Positions 44,373 to 55,600 of a DNA stretch of 64,000 nt are shown here, piece after piece (within the stretch, counting starts at the first letter, position 1; the number at the start of each line of letters is the position of its first letter). The position numbers were made by a program, and so were the translations under genes. This DNA is from Apus apus (Eukaryota; Chordata; Aves; Apodiformes; Apodidae), in contig NC_067301.1 in NCBI RefSeq assembly GCF_020740795.1, positions 6,014,001-6,078,000 on the forward strand. The letters run 5' to 3'. Below the pieces are notes generated by a model. That model made no database searches and was not told the DNA's origin. It worked only from the letters and a program-made list of their open reading frames with translations.

Positions 44373-47300
44373 AACATCACTATCCAACACAGGGTGAGGT
44401 TTGTCATCAGCTCCTCCCTGGCTCCCTTCCTGTGACATGCCAGGAGTTCCAGCCACCCACCACTCCCCAGTGCAGCCCTCCTGTGCCTGCTGCTCCCCCT
44501 GCCAGCCCCAGCCTCTCTCTTAGCCCTCCCACCAGTCACTCTCCCACTTCTGCATCCCCTGGGTGCCCATGGCAGGCTTCTACATCATGCCGAGGCAGCT
44601 GGCCTGGCTCCCCCTCAAGGGTGAGCAGCAGCCCCTGTACCTGCCCCCCCAGCCCCAGCTGCCCTTCCAGCCAATGCAGGCAGGAGCCCCCCCCCCCACC
44701 AGCACAGCTCCAGCTCCAGCTCCCACCAGTGGTCCAGTGCTCCCACTCTCCCTACTTCCAACAGGTAAATCAGTACCACTGAGGGTCTCAGGCATGGGTC
44801 AGGAGGGAGACAGCGTGGCCTCAGGGCCTCCTCATGACCTCCACCATCGGGGAGCCGAGGAATTCAAGGCAAGATCAGAAGCAAAACCTGCCTGTTTCCT
44901 CCCAGACAGGTCATGGAGGCTTCTGTCATGGAGCTGGAGCAGGAGCTGCTTCCTCTGCACAGCCCCATTGGACTTGGCTGGGTCCTGGGGTGCCAAGTGC
45001 TCAGCCTCAGCACCTGCACGGGGAGCATTCCATGATGCTGGTCTTCCACCCCGGGGACCCCCAGCCCCATCCCTGGGCTACCCCTGGCTCTGTCGCTGCC
45101 GTCGGGAATGCAGGCGCATGGCGTGAGGTAAGAGCTTGGAAGCAGATGTGTCTTCCACCAGGGCCACTGATGGGTCGGGCTGGGGCATCAGACAAGGAGA
45201 AGGCATCTTCTCTCATCCACCCTCCAGAGCTGAGGCTGTGGGGGCAGGTGGGGCCAGCAGAGAAAACGGCCCCTTCCCTCCTCAAGTGCTGGGCGGCTGG
45301 CGCTGGCGGGTTACAAAGCAAAGGCTTTGGGGCATGTTTTCAGCTTCTAATTTGTTTCCATCTCTGCCAGCAGCCACAGCCCTCCAGGAGCCAGGATTCC
45401 CCTGCCTTGGGCCAGGGCAGCAGCGTGTCCCCCTGGGGCTGGGGGCAGCTGGTGGTGGGGACGAGGACACCAGCCCCCCGCGCCGCCCTCCCGCCTCCTG
45501 CCGCAGGTTGGTGCCTCCGGTTGCAGCTCCTGCACAGGGAGGCACGTGGAGGCCACGAGAAGGCACAGGCAACCCAGCACACGGGCATCCCCTCCACCAG
45601 CGTGGTGGGACACCAGCCTGGCCTGGAGAGCTCAGCTGGGGCAGTGATGCTGCCACAGGGCAACACGCGGCGGCACGGGGAGCCGAGTCGGGCTGATCCA
45701 CCCTGGTCGTGCTCAGGTTTTTGGATCAAGCTCAGTCCTTCAGGATGAAACGTGCTGGTGGTGGGAATCCAGGATGTCATGGTTTGTGTTCTAGGCTTGA
45801 ACTTCGACACAACCCCCCTGCCTTTTTATGCTTCGCTAGGTACTGCCGCCCTGGTTCCTGCAGGGAGTAAAACCTCCAGCGTTTCCAGGCTGACTTCTGC
45901 CAGGAGAAGGGCTGCAGCCCAGGGGAAGGCAGGTGCTCCTCATGCCCTGCAGCAGCCACTTCAGGTGAGGAAGCATTTGTCATGGTTTTCCATTCTATTC
46001 CAAAGCTTTCCACCCGGAGAGTAAGTGAATCTCTCAGCATTCCCCTCAGCTTTATCAAAAAGGAAGGAAGAGTTAATTGCCAGAAAAGTTTTTTTCCCAC
46101 TTTGGATGTGCAGGGAACTTCTAAAGATGATGCAAAATCAAGTGATTCCCACCAAAAAGAATGAAACTTCTGGGTGGTGGTGGGGGGGGACATTGTTGTT
46201 CCTCCTCTTTAAGAGAATCAATGACTTACTGTTGATCTCATGGGATGTCAGGACTGTTGGTGTAAATTTCTGGAAGAGCAAACTGGTAGAGTTCTATTTT
46301 TTATGCAAAAATGCATCTTAGACGTGGGCATTTGGAGCTGAGCAGCCAGGAAGCCACCTGCAGGCTCCTTCCCCACAGTGTCTTGGCAGGCAGTTTCTCA
46401 CCCCGTGTTTTGGTGATTCATTGTTGTTTGGTAAAATCCCTCCGGGGTTCTAAATACAGTGGGGTTTTGTTTTTTTTTGGTTCTTTGGCAGACTAAGTGT
46501 GGCAAGACCAGGAATCACCCCCTGAAGAACCAGGCTGCTGGATTATCACACCCTGTGCCCTCAGTCCCTGAGCCAAGCCAGCAGCTGGTGAGCTTGCAGC
46601 AACGACTGCAGGGCTGTATATTATATATAAATATCAATATACTCTAAATTCACCCACAGCTGTTTTGTCCAAGGGAGAAGAAGCCTTCCCCTGTACTTAA
46701 AATCCCTTTCTCTTCCTGCCCTTTGCCCCAGTTCTGCACCAATGGGATCCATTTCCCTGCTGCCTGCAGCAGTTGCTCCTGCATCTCAGCTCCCCCCAAA
46801 GCCAGGATCAGTTCTCCCCAGCACGGTCTCAGCCCGGCTGCTGGTGTGGGTGACACCCGCCACCCCCTCTCACCCATCTCCTTTCTCCTCCCAGCAGGAT
46901 AACCCCAAGCTGGGGCTGAAGAAAGGCCCCACGCTCCAGCCCAGCAAGGAATCTTGGTGAGTGCACGGGGGGGTTTGAGAAGCCATCAGAGAACACTTTG
47001 CCGCTGCGGCGCCACTCGCTCCCGGGCTGTGTCCCCTTGGCCCTCCTGCCACGCGACGCTGGAATCAGGGAATTCCTGTGTCCAACCCCACTCCAGCACT
47101 TCTCCCTCTCCTCCTTCCTCCCAGGTTCCTGGAGCAGCTGCACAAACACCAGGAAGCAGTGCTGCACCCCGACACCAGGACGCCGTTCCGCTCCTGGGAG
47201 GACGCCGTGCAGCGGCTCCTGCCCTACCACCTCTTCCAGGAGATGCTGCCCTCTGACCAAGACCTCAGGAAGGGTCAGTCCTCCCAGGGGCTGGCACGCT

Positions 47301-49028
47301 GCTCAGAGCAGAGGACAGTGGACTGAGAGGAGTTTTCAGGACTGGAAAGAAAACAAAAAAGAGAAACTCGGGATGCCTTCACTCTAGAGTGACAGAAACT
47401 CCCGAGACAAGACGTTAGAAGTTTTCCAGGGTTTCTGACGGTTCAAAGCTACATCCCACTTTTGCCACAGTCTCTGTGTATTTTGAGCAACCACTAAAAC
47501 AGACCGTAGCAGATTCTTAGCCATCACAGCAATGGCAAACTGTGGCACAAATGTCCTTTTCTCCTCCTCCCGGCAGCGGACGAGCAGTTTGAAGAGGTTT
47601 CCACGCGGCTGCTAAAGCACACAGAGGCCCTGAAGAACAAGCACCGCCTGCTGCTCTTGGAGGAGCCTCAGGTGAGCAGGGTGTCCAGCCTTCTCCCCCT
47701 GCCACTGGGGCTGGAAACGCAACCATTTCTCCTGCACGGGCTGCTGGGCTCTGTCCATGAGGAAGGATAATGAAGGGAATGTGTTGCAGTCATGATGTGT
47801 AACCACAGTCACTCTTCCTCTCTCCTCATCCTCTCCTCTCCTCATCCTCTCCTCATCCTCTCCTCTCCTCTCCTCCCTCTCCTCTCCTCTCTCCTCTCCT
47901 CTCCTCTCCTCTCCTCTCCTCTCCTCTCCTCTCCTCTCCTCCTTCTGTTCCTTGTCTGCAGAGAGTCCTTCCTACTGCAGAAGCAGTGATGATGGAGCTC
48001 CTGTTCCTAGAGGAACAAAATGCCACCTTAGCACTCAACAGGCGACTGGCAGGGGAGAAACCAGGTGGGAGACTAATGATTCCTGTCATTTGCCCACCTT
48101 TTGCAGCCCTCTGCTTCTTTTTTGAGGCTTGCCCCCTCTTCAGAGGCTAGGCAGGAGGTCTCCATCCCCTGCGATGCTCAGGGCAGGGCAGTGTCAGCTC
48201 CTTCCCCCGGGGCCAGGGGGGATTTTCAGCTGCTGACAAGAACAGCGAGTGTGACCTGCTGCTGCCTGTGCTCTTCCCCACTCACTCCTCTCTGGCAGGA
48301 ATCTTGGTGGCCAAAGTCTTATTTTAGGCACAGCCCGTGGAGTGTTCAGGCTCCTGGGATACTGGTGTTTTCCCTGCCAGCTCTGGAGATGCTTTTTTAG
48401 AGGCTTGTGTTCGGTGTCTTTCCCTGAGTGACACAGTGAGGGATGGACTCTGTTAAAAAGGGTAAAGTCTCCAAGAGAAGAGGGGAAAAAAATACGTCCC
48501 AGCACAAACAGGCAAAATTGTAACACCCCCCCCCCATCCCCAGCTCTTTTGCAATAATATTATTATAAGAAGAATACTTTTTATTATGTAAAATAAATTA
48601 ATGCGTGGATAGTGCTTCATGCTCACGCTAATGCCTGACATGGGGGTTCTGTTCCAGGTGAGTCCACACCCTGGTCCCCCTCTCAGAGCCCCTCTGCTCA
48701 CACCGGCCTGCAGCAGGAGGCAGGACTCCTCAGGGTGGTCCACAGCCCTCGGACCCCCATGCACCAGCCCCCCCCGAGCAGGGCTGGGGCTCTGAAGGCA
48801 CCAGGGAGGTGCTGCTGCCCCCGGCCAAGCTGCAGAAGGCCAAGTCCTTCTAGGAGGACAGTGCCAGCTCCCAAGCAGGGCAGCAGGGCCACCCCGCGCA
48901 GAGGGTCTGGGCTGGTGGCCCCTTCCCCTCCCCAGGCCCCGCTCCAGAAGCCCAGCACGGGCTCCCCTGCAGCACGGCAGGACCTGGGGCCGGGGCTGCT
49001 GCTGGTGTCTGTGCTGGTGTCTCTGTGA
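44373..49028 (+). CDS. BICRA: short BICRA-family gene (GLTSCR1 domain), 5' end not found
   Basis: Human BICRA and BICRAL are subunits of the ncBAF (GBAF) SWI/SNF chromatin remodeller; the GLTSCR1 domain docks them to it. Ten phase-compatible exons: 44373-44764, 44906-45127, 45371-45506, 45795-45964, 46492-46587, 46895-46956, 47125-47273, 47577-47671, 47962-48064, 48658-49028 (597 residues plus a missing start). The N-terminal part is Pro/Ser/Gln-rich. The GLTSCR1 domain spans exons 6-9, with [55 protein letters not shown] and a final [12 protein letters not shown]. The last exon has [12 protein letters not shown] and HQPPP, recalling the conserved BICRA C-terminus. Known family members exceed 1000 residues, so this is much shorter. 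Exons 1-4 rest on splice phase only. It may be BICRA itself or a third paralog. Confidence 0.75.
47818..47942. repeat. (TCCTC)n microsatellite in BICRA-like intron
   Basis: Nearly pure CTCTCCTCTCCT with CATCCTCTCC variants. It forms the polypyrimidine run before the acceptor of exon 9 (47961), so length changes could affect splicing. Confidence 0.95.
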
Positions 49029-49034
49029 CTCTAT

Positions 49035-49628
49035 GCAGGTGTTGTTTGTGTGTCTGTGTGTGTGTGTTTGTGTCTCTGTGTGTGTTTGTGCCTCTGTGTG
49101 TGTGTGTTTGTGTCTCTGTTTGTGTCTCTGTATGTGTGTGTCTGTGTGTGTGTGTTTGTGTCTCTGTGTTTGTGTCTCTGTGTGTGTTTGTCTGTGTTGT
49201 GTCTGTGTGTGTGTATTTGTGTCTCTGTGTGTCTGTGTGTGTGTGTTTGTGTCTCTGTGTTTGTGTCTCTGTGTGTGTTTGTGTCTCTGTGTGTGTGTCT
49301 GTGTGTGTATTTGTGTCTCTGTGTGTTTGTGTCTCTATGTGTTTGTGTCTCTGTGTGTGTTTTTTTGTGTCTCTGTGTCTGTGTGTGTGTGTGTGTCTGT
49401 GTGTGTTTGTGTCTGTGTGTTTGTGTCTCTGTGTCTGTTTGTGTCTCTGTGTGTGTGTGTCTGTGTTTGTGTGTGTGTCTGTGTTTGTGTCTCTGTGTTT
49501 GTGTGTGTCTGTGTGTGTTTGTGTCTGTGTCTGTGTGTTTGTGTCTCTGTGTGTGTGTGTTTGTGTCTGTGTGTTTGTGTCTCTGTGTCTCTGTCTGTGT
49601 GTTTGTGTCTGTGTGTGTGTTTTTCAAA
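49035..49628. repeat. TGTGTCTG-type microsatellite
   Basis: About 600 bp of interleaved TGTGTGT, TGTCTCTG and TTTGTG units begin 7 bp after the BICRA-like stop codon. Long Cys/Val/Leu (+) or Thr/His (-) open frames here are artefacts. Confidence 0.97.
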
Positions 49629-49929
49629 TACAGTTACCTGAACCATTCTGGCTGCTTCTGCTTTGCAACAAGTGCATTTTGGCAGGGCCCAAAGCTAGGG
49701 ACTATGCTGTAGAACAAAGCTGGCTTCCCAGCCCTTTCAGGTGAGCTGTGGGGCAAGTTCTCCCCAGGCCTGTGTGCAGCGAGGGGGGAGCATCCTTGGC
49801 CCATCACAGCCCCCGGGGTGCCAGCCTGGCCACGCTGGCGTTTCGGGGGCGCAGCAGCTCATCCATCCCTGCTGGCTGCTGCTTCCCCAGGCCAGGAGAG
49901 GGGGGATGCCCCACCTTCCAGTGGGAGCT

Positions 49930-50055
49930 GCTGGGCCCTGCCTGGTGCCACGGCAGGGGAGCAGGGAGCCCCTCCAGCTGGGGTGTTGTGCCCGGGTCTG
50001 GGGTCCCCAGCTCCGGAGGGACAGGACTTGGGAGAGCCCAGCGGCGATTGAAGAG
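49930..50055 (+). mobile_element. CR1-like fragment
   Basis: Contains GGTCTGGGGTCCCCAGCTCC and GGAGAGCCCAGCGGCG, which match the internal part of the CR1 3' region. It is short and diverged. The rest of 49629-50131 is unassigned. Confidence 0.45.
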
Positions 50056-50131
50056 GCCTGGGTGGTGAAGGGGTTTATACTATCAGGGAACTTATTGATT
50101 AAGGGATTTTTTTTTAATATTAAGCATCTGT

Positions 50132-50745
50132 GGATTAAGGGTGAACGTTGTCTGTTGATTAACAGTTGGCATTTGTGTGTCTGTGTGTGTGTGTGTGTGT
50201 CTGTGTGTGTGTTTGTGTCTGTGTGTGTGTTTGTGCCTCTGTGTGTGTTTGTGTCTCTGTGTGTGTCTGTGTCTGTGTGTGTGTCTGTGTCTCTGTGTCT
50301 GTGTGTGTCTCTGTGTCTGTGTGTGTCTCTGTGTGTGAGTTTTTGTGTCTCTGTGGATTAAGGGTGAACATTGTTGATTAACAGTTAGCATTTGTGTGTC
50401 TGTGTGTGTGTGTTTGTGTCTGTGCGTGTGTTTGTGTCTGTGTGTGTGTCTGTGTCTCTGTGTGTCTGTGTGTCTGTGTCTGTGTGTGTCTCTGTGTGTG
50501 TTTTTGTCTCTCTGTGTGTGAGTTTTTGTGTCTCTGTGGATTAAGGGTGAACATTGTTGATTAACAGTTAGCATTTGTGTGTCTGTGTGTGTGTGTTTGT
50601 GTCTGTGTGTGTGTCTGTGTCTCTGTGTGTGTGTTTGTGTCTGTGTCTCTGTGTGTGTCTCTGTGTGTTTTTGTGTCTCTCTGTGTGTGAGTTTTTGTGT
50701 CTCTGTGGATTAAGGGTGAACACTGTCTGTCGATTAACAGTTAGC
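50132..50745. repeat. composite satellite: unique anchor plus TG tract
   Basis: A conserved anchor of about 40 bp (GGATTAAGGGTGAAC...TTGATTAACAGTTAGCAT) recurs at about 50133, 50353, 50537 and 50706. The first three copies are each followed by a TGTGTCTG tract of 125-180 bp, so the unit length shrinks from about 220 to 170 bp. Confidence 0.9.
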
Positions 50746-50944
50746 ATGTGAAGATCAGTATCATTTCAGAGAGCAGAATCTACTCGTGTTGATGTTTAAC
50801 AGAGACATCGTGCAGGAGTCGGATGCGAGAGCCCACGGAACAGGATCCAGGTGAGGCTGTGCCTGCCCATGCCCAGCCCTGCCTGCTTCATATTCCACAG
50901 AGATGGACTCAGCTTGCCAGAGGGATGGACGATATGGCCTGAGG

Positions 50945-51265
50945 TGAAAACAGCGAGGAAGACTCTGAGCCTTCCTCCAGGAGAGCCCTGCTCACACCCA
51001 CCGAGGGGCCCTGCACACGTGGCAATGGCTGCTGCTTTACCTCGATGACTTCAGGGACATTATTTAAATATTATAATGAATTTTCGGAACCAAGTTGTTC
51101 AGCCCTGCCCGTTTCTTTGTGAGGTAATGCCTGTGTGTGTTTTAAATGAGTATGTGGCCTTGGTCTGTTGGTGGGTGTGTCTGGAGGAGCGAGCCCCGCA
51201 CGCCCAGTGCTGCCGTGAGGAACCTGCTTCAGAGCTTGATGGGGATGTGGAGTCTGTTTCTTCAC
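50945..51265 (+). mobile_element. LTR-like fragment, copy 2
   Basis: Homologous to 26375-26660 (see that entry), sharing GTGTCTGGAGGAGCGA-type sequence and GAGGAACCTGCTTCAGAGCT. It is followed directly by a CR1. Confidence 0.5.
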
Positions 51266-51274
51266 TTCAAGGGA

Positions 51275-51672
51275 GGCCACGAGGATGAGGAAGGGGCTGG
51301 AGCACCTGCCTGGTGAGGAGAGGCTGAGAGACCTGGGGCTGTTCAGTCTGGAGAGGAGAAGCCTGAGGGGGGATCTAATGAATGTCTATCAATCCATGAG
51401 GGCAGCAAAAGGCAGGACAAGCTCTTGTCACTTGTGCCCTGGGACAGGAAACGGGGCAATGGGTTCAAAAACTGGAGCCAGGAAGTTCCACCTCATGATG
51501 AGGAAGAACTTCTTTGCGGGTGGGTTGAAGAGCCCTGGGACAGGCTGCCCAGAGAGGCTGTGGAGTCTCCTTCTCTGGAGACTTTCCAGACCTGTCTGGA
51601 TGCCTGAGTGACCTGCCCTAGTTTTGGTCCTGCTCTGGCAGGGGGGTTGGACTTGGTGATCTTTTAAAGCCC
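51275..51672 (+). mobile_element. CR1 LINE 3' fragment
   Basis: Starts at GGAGGCCACGAGGATGAGGA and ends near GGGGTTGGACTTGGTGATCT, then passes into the CCTTCC satellite. It is of the GAGGAAGAACTTCTTTGC subtype. Confidence 0.9.
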
Positions 51673-52630
51673 CTTTCCCCCTACCCCTTCCTCCTTCCTC
51701 CTGCCCCTTCCCCTTCCCCTTTCCCCTTCCCCTTCCTCCTGCCTCTTCCCCCTTCCCCTTCCTCCTTCCCCTTGCCCCTTCCCTTCCCCCTGCCCCTTCC
51801 CCTTCCTCCGTCCCCTTCCTCCTGCCCTTTGCCCTTCCCCTTCCTCCTGCCCCTTTCCCTTCCCCCTTACCTTTCCCCTTTCCCCCTTGCCTTTTCACCC
51901 CTTCCCCTTCCTCCTGCCCCTGCCCCTTCCCCTCCTCCTGCCCCTTCCCCCTGCCCCTTCCTCCTGCCCCTTCCCCTGCCCCCTGCCCCTTCCCCTGCCC
52001 CTGCCCCTTCCCTTGCCCCTGCCCCTTCCCCTTGCCCCTTCCCCTTCCCCGTGCCCCTTCCTCCTGCCCCTTCCCCCTTACCTTTCCCCTTTCCCCCCAC
52101 CCCTTCCCCCCTTGCCTTTCCCTTCCTCCTGCCCCTTCCCCTTCTCCCTGCCCTGCTTCCACTCCTTCCCTTTCCCCCTTGCCTTTCCCCCTTCCTCCTG
52201 CCCCTGCCCCTTCCTCCTGCCCCTTCCCCTTCCCTTCCCCCTGCCCCTGCCTCCTTCCCCTTCCTCCTGCCCCTGCCCCTTCCCCCTTTCCTTTCCCCTT
52301 TCCCCTTTCCCCCGTCCTTTCCCCCTTCCCCTTCCTCCTGCCCCTGCCCCTTCCCCTTCCTCCTGCCCCTTCCCCTGCCCCTTCCCCTGCCCCCTGCCCC
52401 TTCCCTTCCTCCTGCCCCTTCCCCTTCCTCCTGCCCCTTCCTCCTTCCCCTTGCCCCTTCCCTTCTCCTGCCCCTTCCCTTCCTCCTGGCCCTTTCCCCT
52501 TCCTCCTGCCCTTGCCCCTGCCCCTGCCCCCTGCCCCTGCCCCTTCCTCCTGCCCCTTCCTCCTGCCCCTGCCCCTTCCTCCTGCCCCTTCCTCCTGCCT
52601 CTGCCCCTTCCCCTTCCTCTCCCCCCTCCC
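51673..52630. repeat. 960-bp C/T-rich minisatellite upstream of PPIH
   Basis: Units such as CCCCTTCCTCCTGCC and CCCCTTGCC repeat until about 37 bp before the PPIH ATG. The + strand is nearly all pyrimidine apart from isolated G, so the - strand is a long GGGGCAGGAGGAAGG tract. Its Pro/Phe/Ser or Gly/Arg/Lys frames are artefacts. Confidence 0.97.
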
Positions 52631-52666
52631 GCCAGGCGCTTCCGCTTCCGGGTGGCCGCGGCCGCC

Positions 52667-55600
52667 ATGGCGGTTTGCTGGCTGCCAACCCCAACAACCC
52701 CGTGGTCCTTCTTCGATGTCAGCATCGGCGGGCAGGTGGGCCCGGGGGGCCCGGGGCTCTGCTGGGGGGGCTCGGGGGTCTTGGGGGGGGCTCTGGGCTC
52801 TGTTGCGGGAGCTCAGGGCTGTGTTGGGGGGGCTCAGGGCTGTGTTGGGGGGGGTTCAGGGTCTGTTCTAGGGGTTCAGGGGTGTGTTGGGGGGGTTCAG
52901 GGGTCTTGGGGGGGTTCGGGGGCCTGTTGTGGGGGTTCAGGGTCTGTTGCAGGGGGTTCGGGGGTCTGTTGTGGGGGTTCAGGGGTGTGTTGGGGTTCAG
53001 GGGCCTGTTGGGGGAGCTCAGGGGTCTGTTGCGGGGGCTCAGGACTCTGTTCTGGGGGCTCAGGACTCTGTTCTGGGGGTTCAGGGGTGTGTTGGGGTTC
53101 AGGGCTCTGTTGGGGGGGTTCAGGGTCTGTTGCAGGGGGCTCAGGGGTCTTTTGGGGGAGTTCAGGGGTGTGGGGGGGGGGGTTCAGGGTCTGTTATGGG
53201 GGTTCAGGTGTATGTTGGGGTTCAGGGCTCTGTTGTGGGGGTTCAGGTGTATGTTGGGGTTCAGGGTCTGTTGCAGGGAGTTCACGGTCTGTTGCAGGGG
53301 GTTCAGGGGTCCTGTTGTGGGGGTTCAGGATCTCTTGGGGGGGTTGGGGGCTCTGCTGGGGGCCTTGCAGGGGTGGGGCTGGGCGGGGGGAGGGCCAGGG
53401 CGGGAGGGAGGTGCAGGGGAGCCCCGGGGGGGCTGGGGGTGCCGCGGGGGGGGCTGGCAGCAGGGCAGGGGGGCTGGCAGCAGGGCAGGGGGGCTGGCAG
53501 GAACGGGGAGCGCGGCGGGAGGGCGGGTCGGGGGGGCTGGGGGGTTCCCGGGGGGCTGGGGGGTTCCCGGGGGGCGGGTCCCGGGGGCTGAGCCGCCCAC
53601 CCGCCCCTCCCCAGGAGGTCGGCCGCATGAAGATCGAGCTGTTCGCTGATGTGGTGCCCAAGACGGCGGAGAACTTCAGGTGAGGAGCAGAGGGCGCCCC
53701 TGCAGCTCGGCTGAGCCTGGGGCTGCAGGAGCCTGGGGGTGTAGAAGTGTTCCTGGTGGCGGGGGGACCCCTGCTCCCCCAACACTGCTGCCCCCTGCTT
53801 TGCTCTGCTCCCCAGACAGATGAAATAAACACCCCCTGTTCTCTTTTAAACACTGGGCCTGCTCCATGTTCAGCTGTTCAATGTCCCACCTCCTCAGCTG
53901 CAGGAGGTGCAGAAGAAGCCTGTTTTGAGAGGGAAGTGGGGGGCAGCTCCTGCCTGTTCCCACCTCACTGGGGAGACACCCCCAGAGTGGGAGGGCGAGT
54001 CCAGCACAGCAGGGTTGGGTGGGCTGGGTGCAGCCCCTGCTGTCCTGGGAGCTCAGAGGTGGCTCAGGCTCTGCTCTTCTTTGTTTTCCAGGCAGTTCTG
54101 CACGGGGGAGTTCAGGTAAGTGAATATAGCCTCACAGGCAGCCAGCTCAGAGGAACAGGGCTGGGTAAGTAGAGAGGAGGCTCACTGGGAGGTGTTTCTT
54201 GCTCTGTTCAAAATGGGTGGTCATGGAGAGGACGCAGCTTTCCCTTTTGGGCACAACTGTGTTGTGCTCAGGCTGCTCTGAAACACCCCTCCTTCAAATG
54301 CCACCTGCTCTGGCTGCAGGCTGCAGTGGGATCCCCTTCAGGTGGTGGGATGGATGTTGTGGGGAGGAGTGGCATTGCCTGTGCAGAGCAGCAGCCAAGA
54401 GCCAGGCCCAGCAGGTGGGGTGGCTGGTTGTAAGGCAAGGCAGCTGCTAAGGTATGGGGCAGCCCTTTGGGACTCTGAATTCCTGGGAGGGTTTTGTGTT
54501 GGGCTGTCCAGTAGGTTGCAATGGTTTTCCTTTTTATTTCCTTGTAGGAAAGATGGTGTCCCTATAGGTTATAAAGGGAGCACTTTCCACAGGTAATGAA
54601 TTTGCTTTTTGTGTAAGCACTGCAATAGCAGCCTGAGGGAGAGGTGGTTTTGGGATCTGCCTCAAGGCATTCTTGGCCTGGGAGGCATTTGTAGGCTGTG
54701 ACTGATACCATCCTCCTGTAGCTCTGGGGGATTTGGGGGTGCTGTTTGATGTGTCTGCTGGGATCCCCTATTCCTGGTGTGCCAGGTCAGAGAGAATTTC
54801 CTGGCATCTCTCACCTCATGGCTCTCCTGGGTCCAACAGCAGTGACCTGAGAGCAACCAGCTGTGAATCTCTGTTGGAGATGTTTGGCTGTAGCATTCCC
54901 AGACCCAGGGAACTGTTGTTGTGCTGTGGGGCAGAGTTTCTTTTTTACCACATAGGAAGCTTCTGGAGGCATTTGTCTACTGAGACCTGTTGTTTTACTT
55001 TTTCAGGGTAATAAAGGATTTCATGATCCAAGGAGGTGACTTTGTCAATGTAGGTACCTTCTATATTCCTTCTGTACTTTTCCTATGGGGTGTAATAGTG
55101 TTTCCAGCTCAGTGTGCTGATCCCTGGGGACAATGGGCTGTCTTTTGAGGAACCTGGGAGTAACTGGAGGTTTCCTCATGGCATTGCTGCCATCTCTAAC
55201 TGTGACAGACTTGAAGGGACTTGAAAACAAATCCGGAGTCTTTGGTGAATGTAGCTTCTTCTTCCCAAAACATTTCCTCCCTTAAGAAGGCCTGGCAGCA
55301 CAATTAGAGGCTTTTCTAATTTGCAAAGATTGGGGTTTTTCCCCACTGTTGTCCTTCCTCCTTCTGCCCCCCCCAAACAAGAAACCCTGAGAATTTTTAT
55401 GAGCTTTGTGGCAAGAGAGCCTAAGTGCAGAACCAGTGCAAGAGACACTTTAAATCAAAAGTAACTTTTTCTTAGTGTGATTCTTTTAAAATAGAGAAGA
55501 CTTTGTGCTCGTGGTGTTGGTCATGCTGACACACACCTGGGGATAAGCAGAGTCTGAAGGGAAGGCTGGATGATCACAGAGTCTCTTCACTGTCCTAGGA

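Noticed and set aside
44563-45126. Alternative frame [16 protein letters not shown] in BICRA-like exon 1
   Set aside because: The other frame of this exon stays open through the whole exon and meets the next exon in phase; this one starts after an in-frame TAG at 44521 and does not.
49025-50574. Cys/Val/Leu-rich and Thr/His-rich frames up to 240 codons
   Set aside because: Pure translations of TG/CA-type microsatellites.
51428-53683. Frames of 200-625 codons across the PPIH 5' region
   Set aside because: They run through the CCTTCC and GGGTTCAGG arrays; only the 69-bp PPIH exon 1 and exon 2 inside them are real coding sequence.
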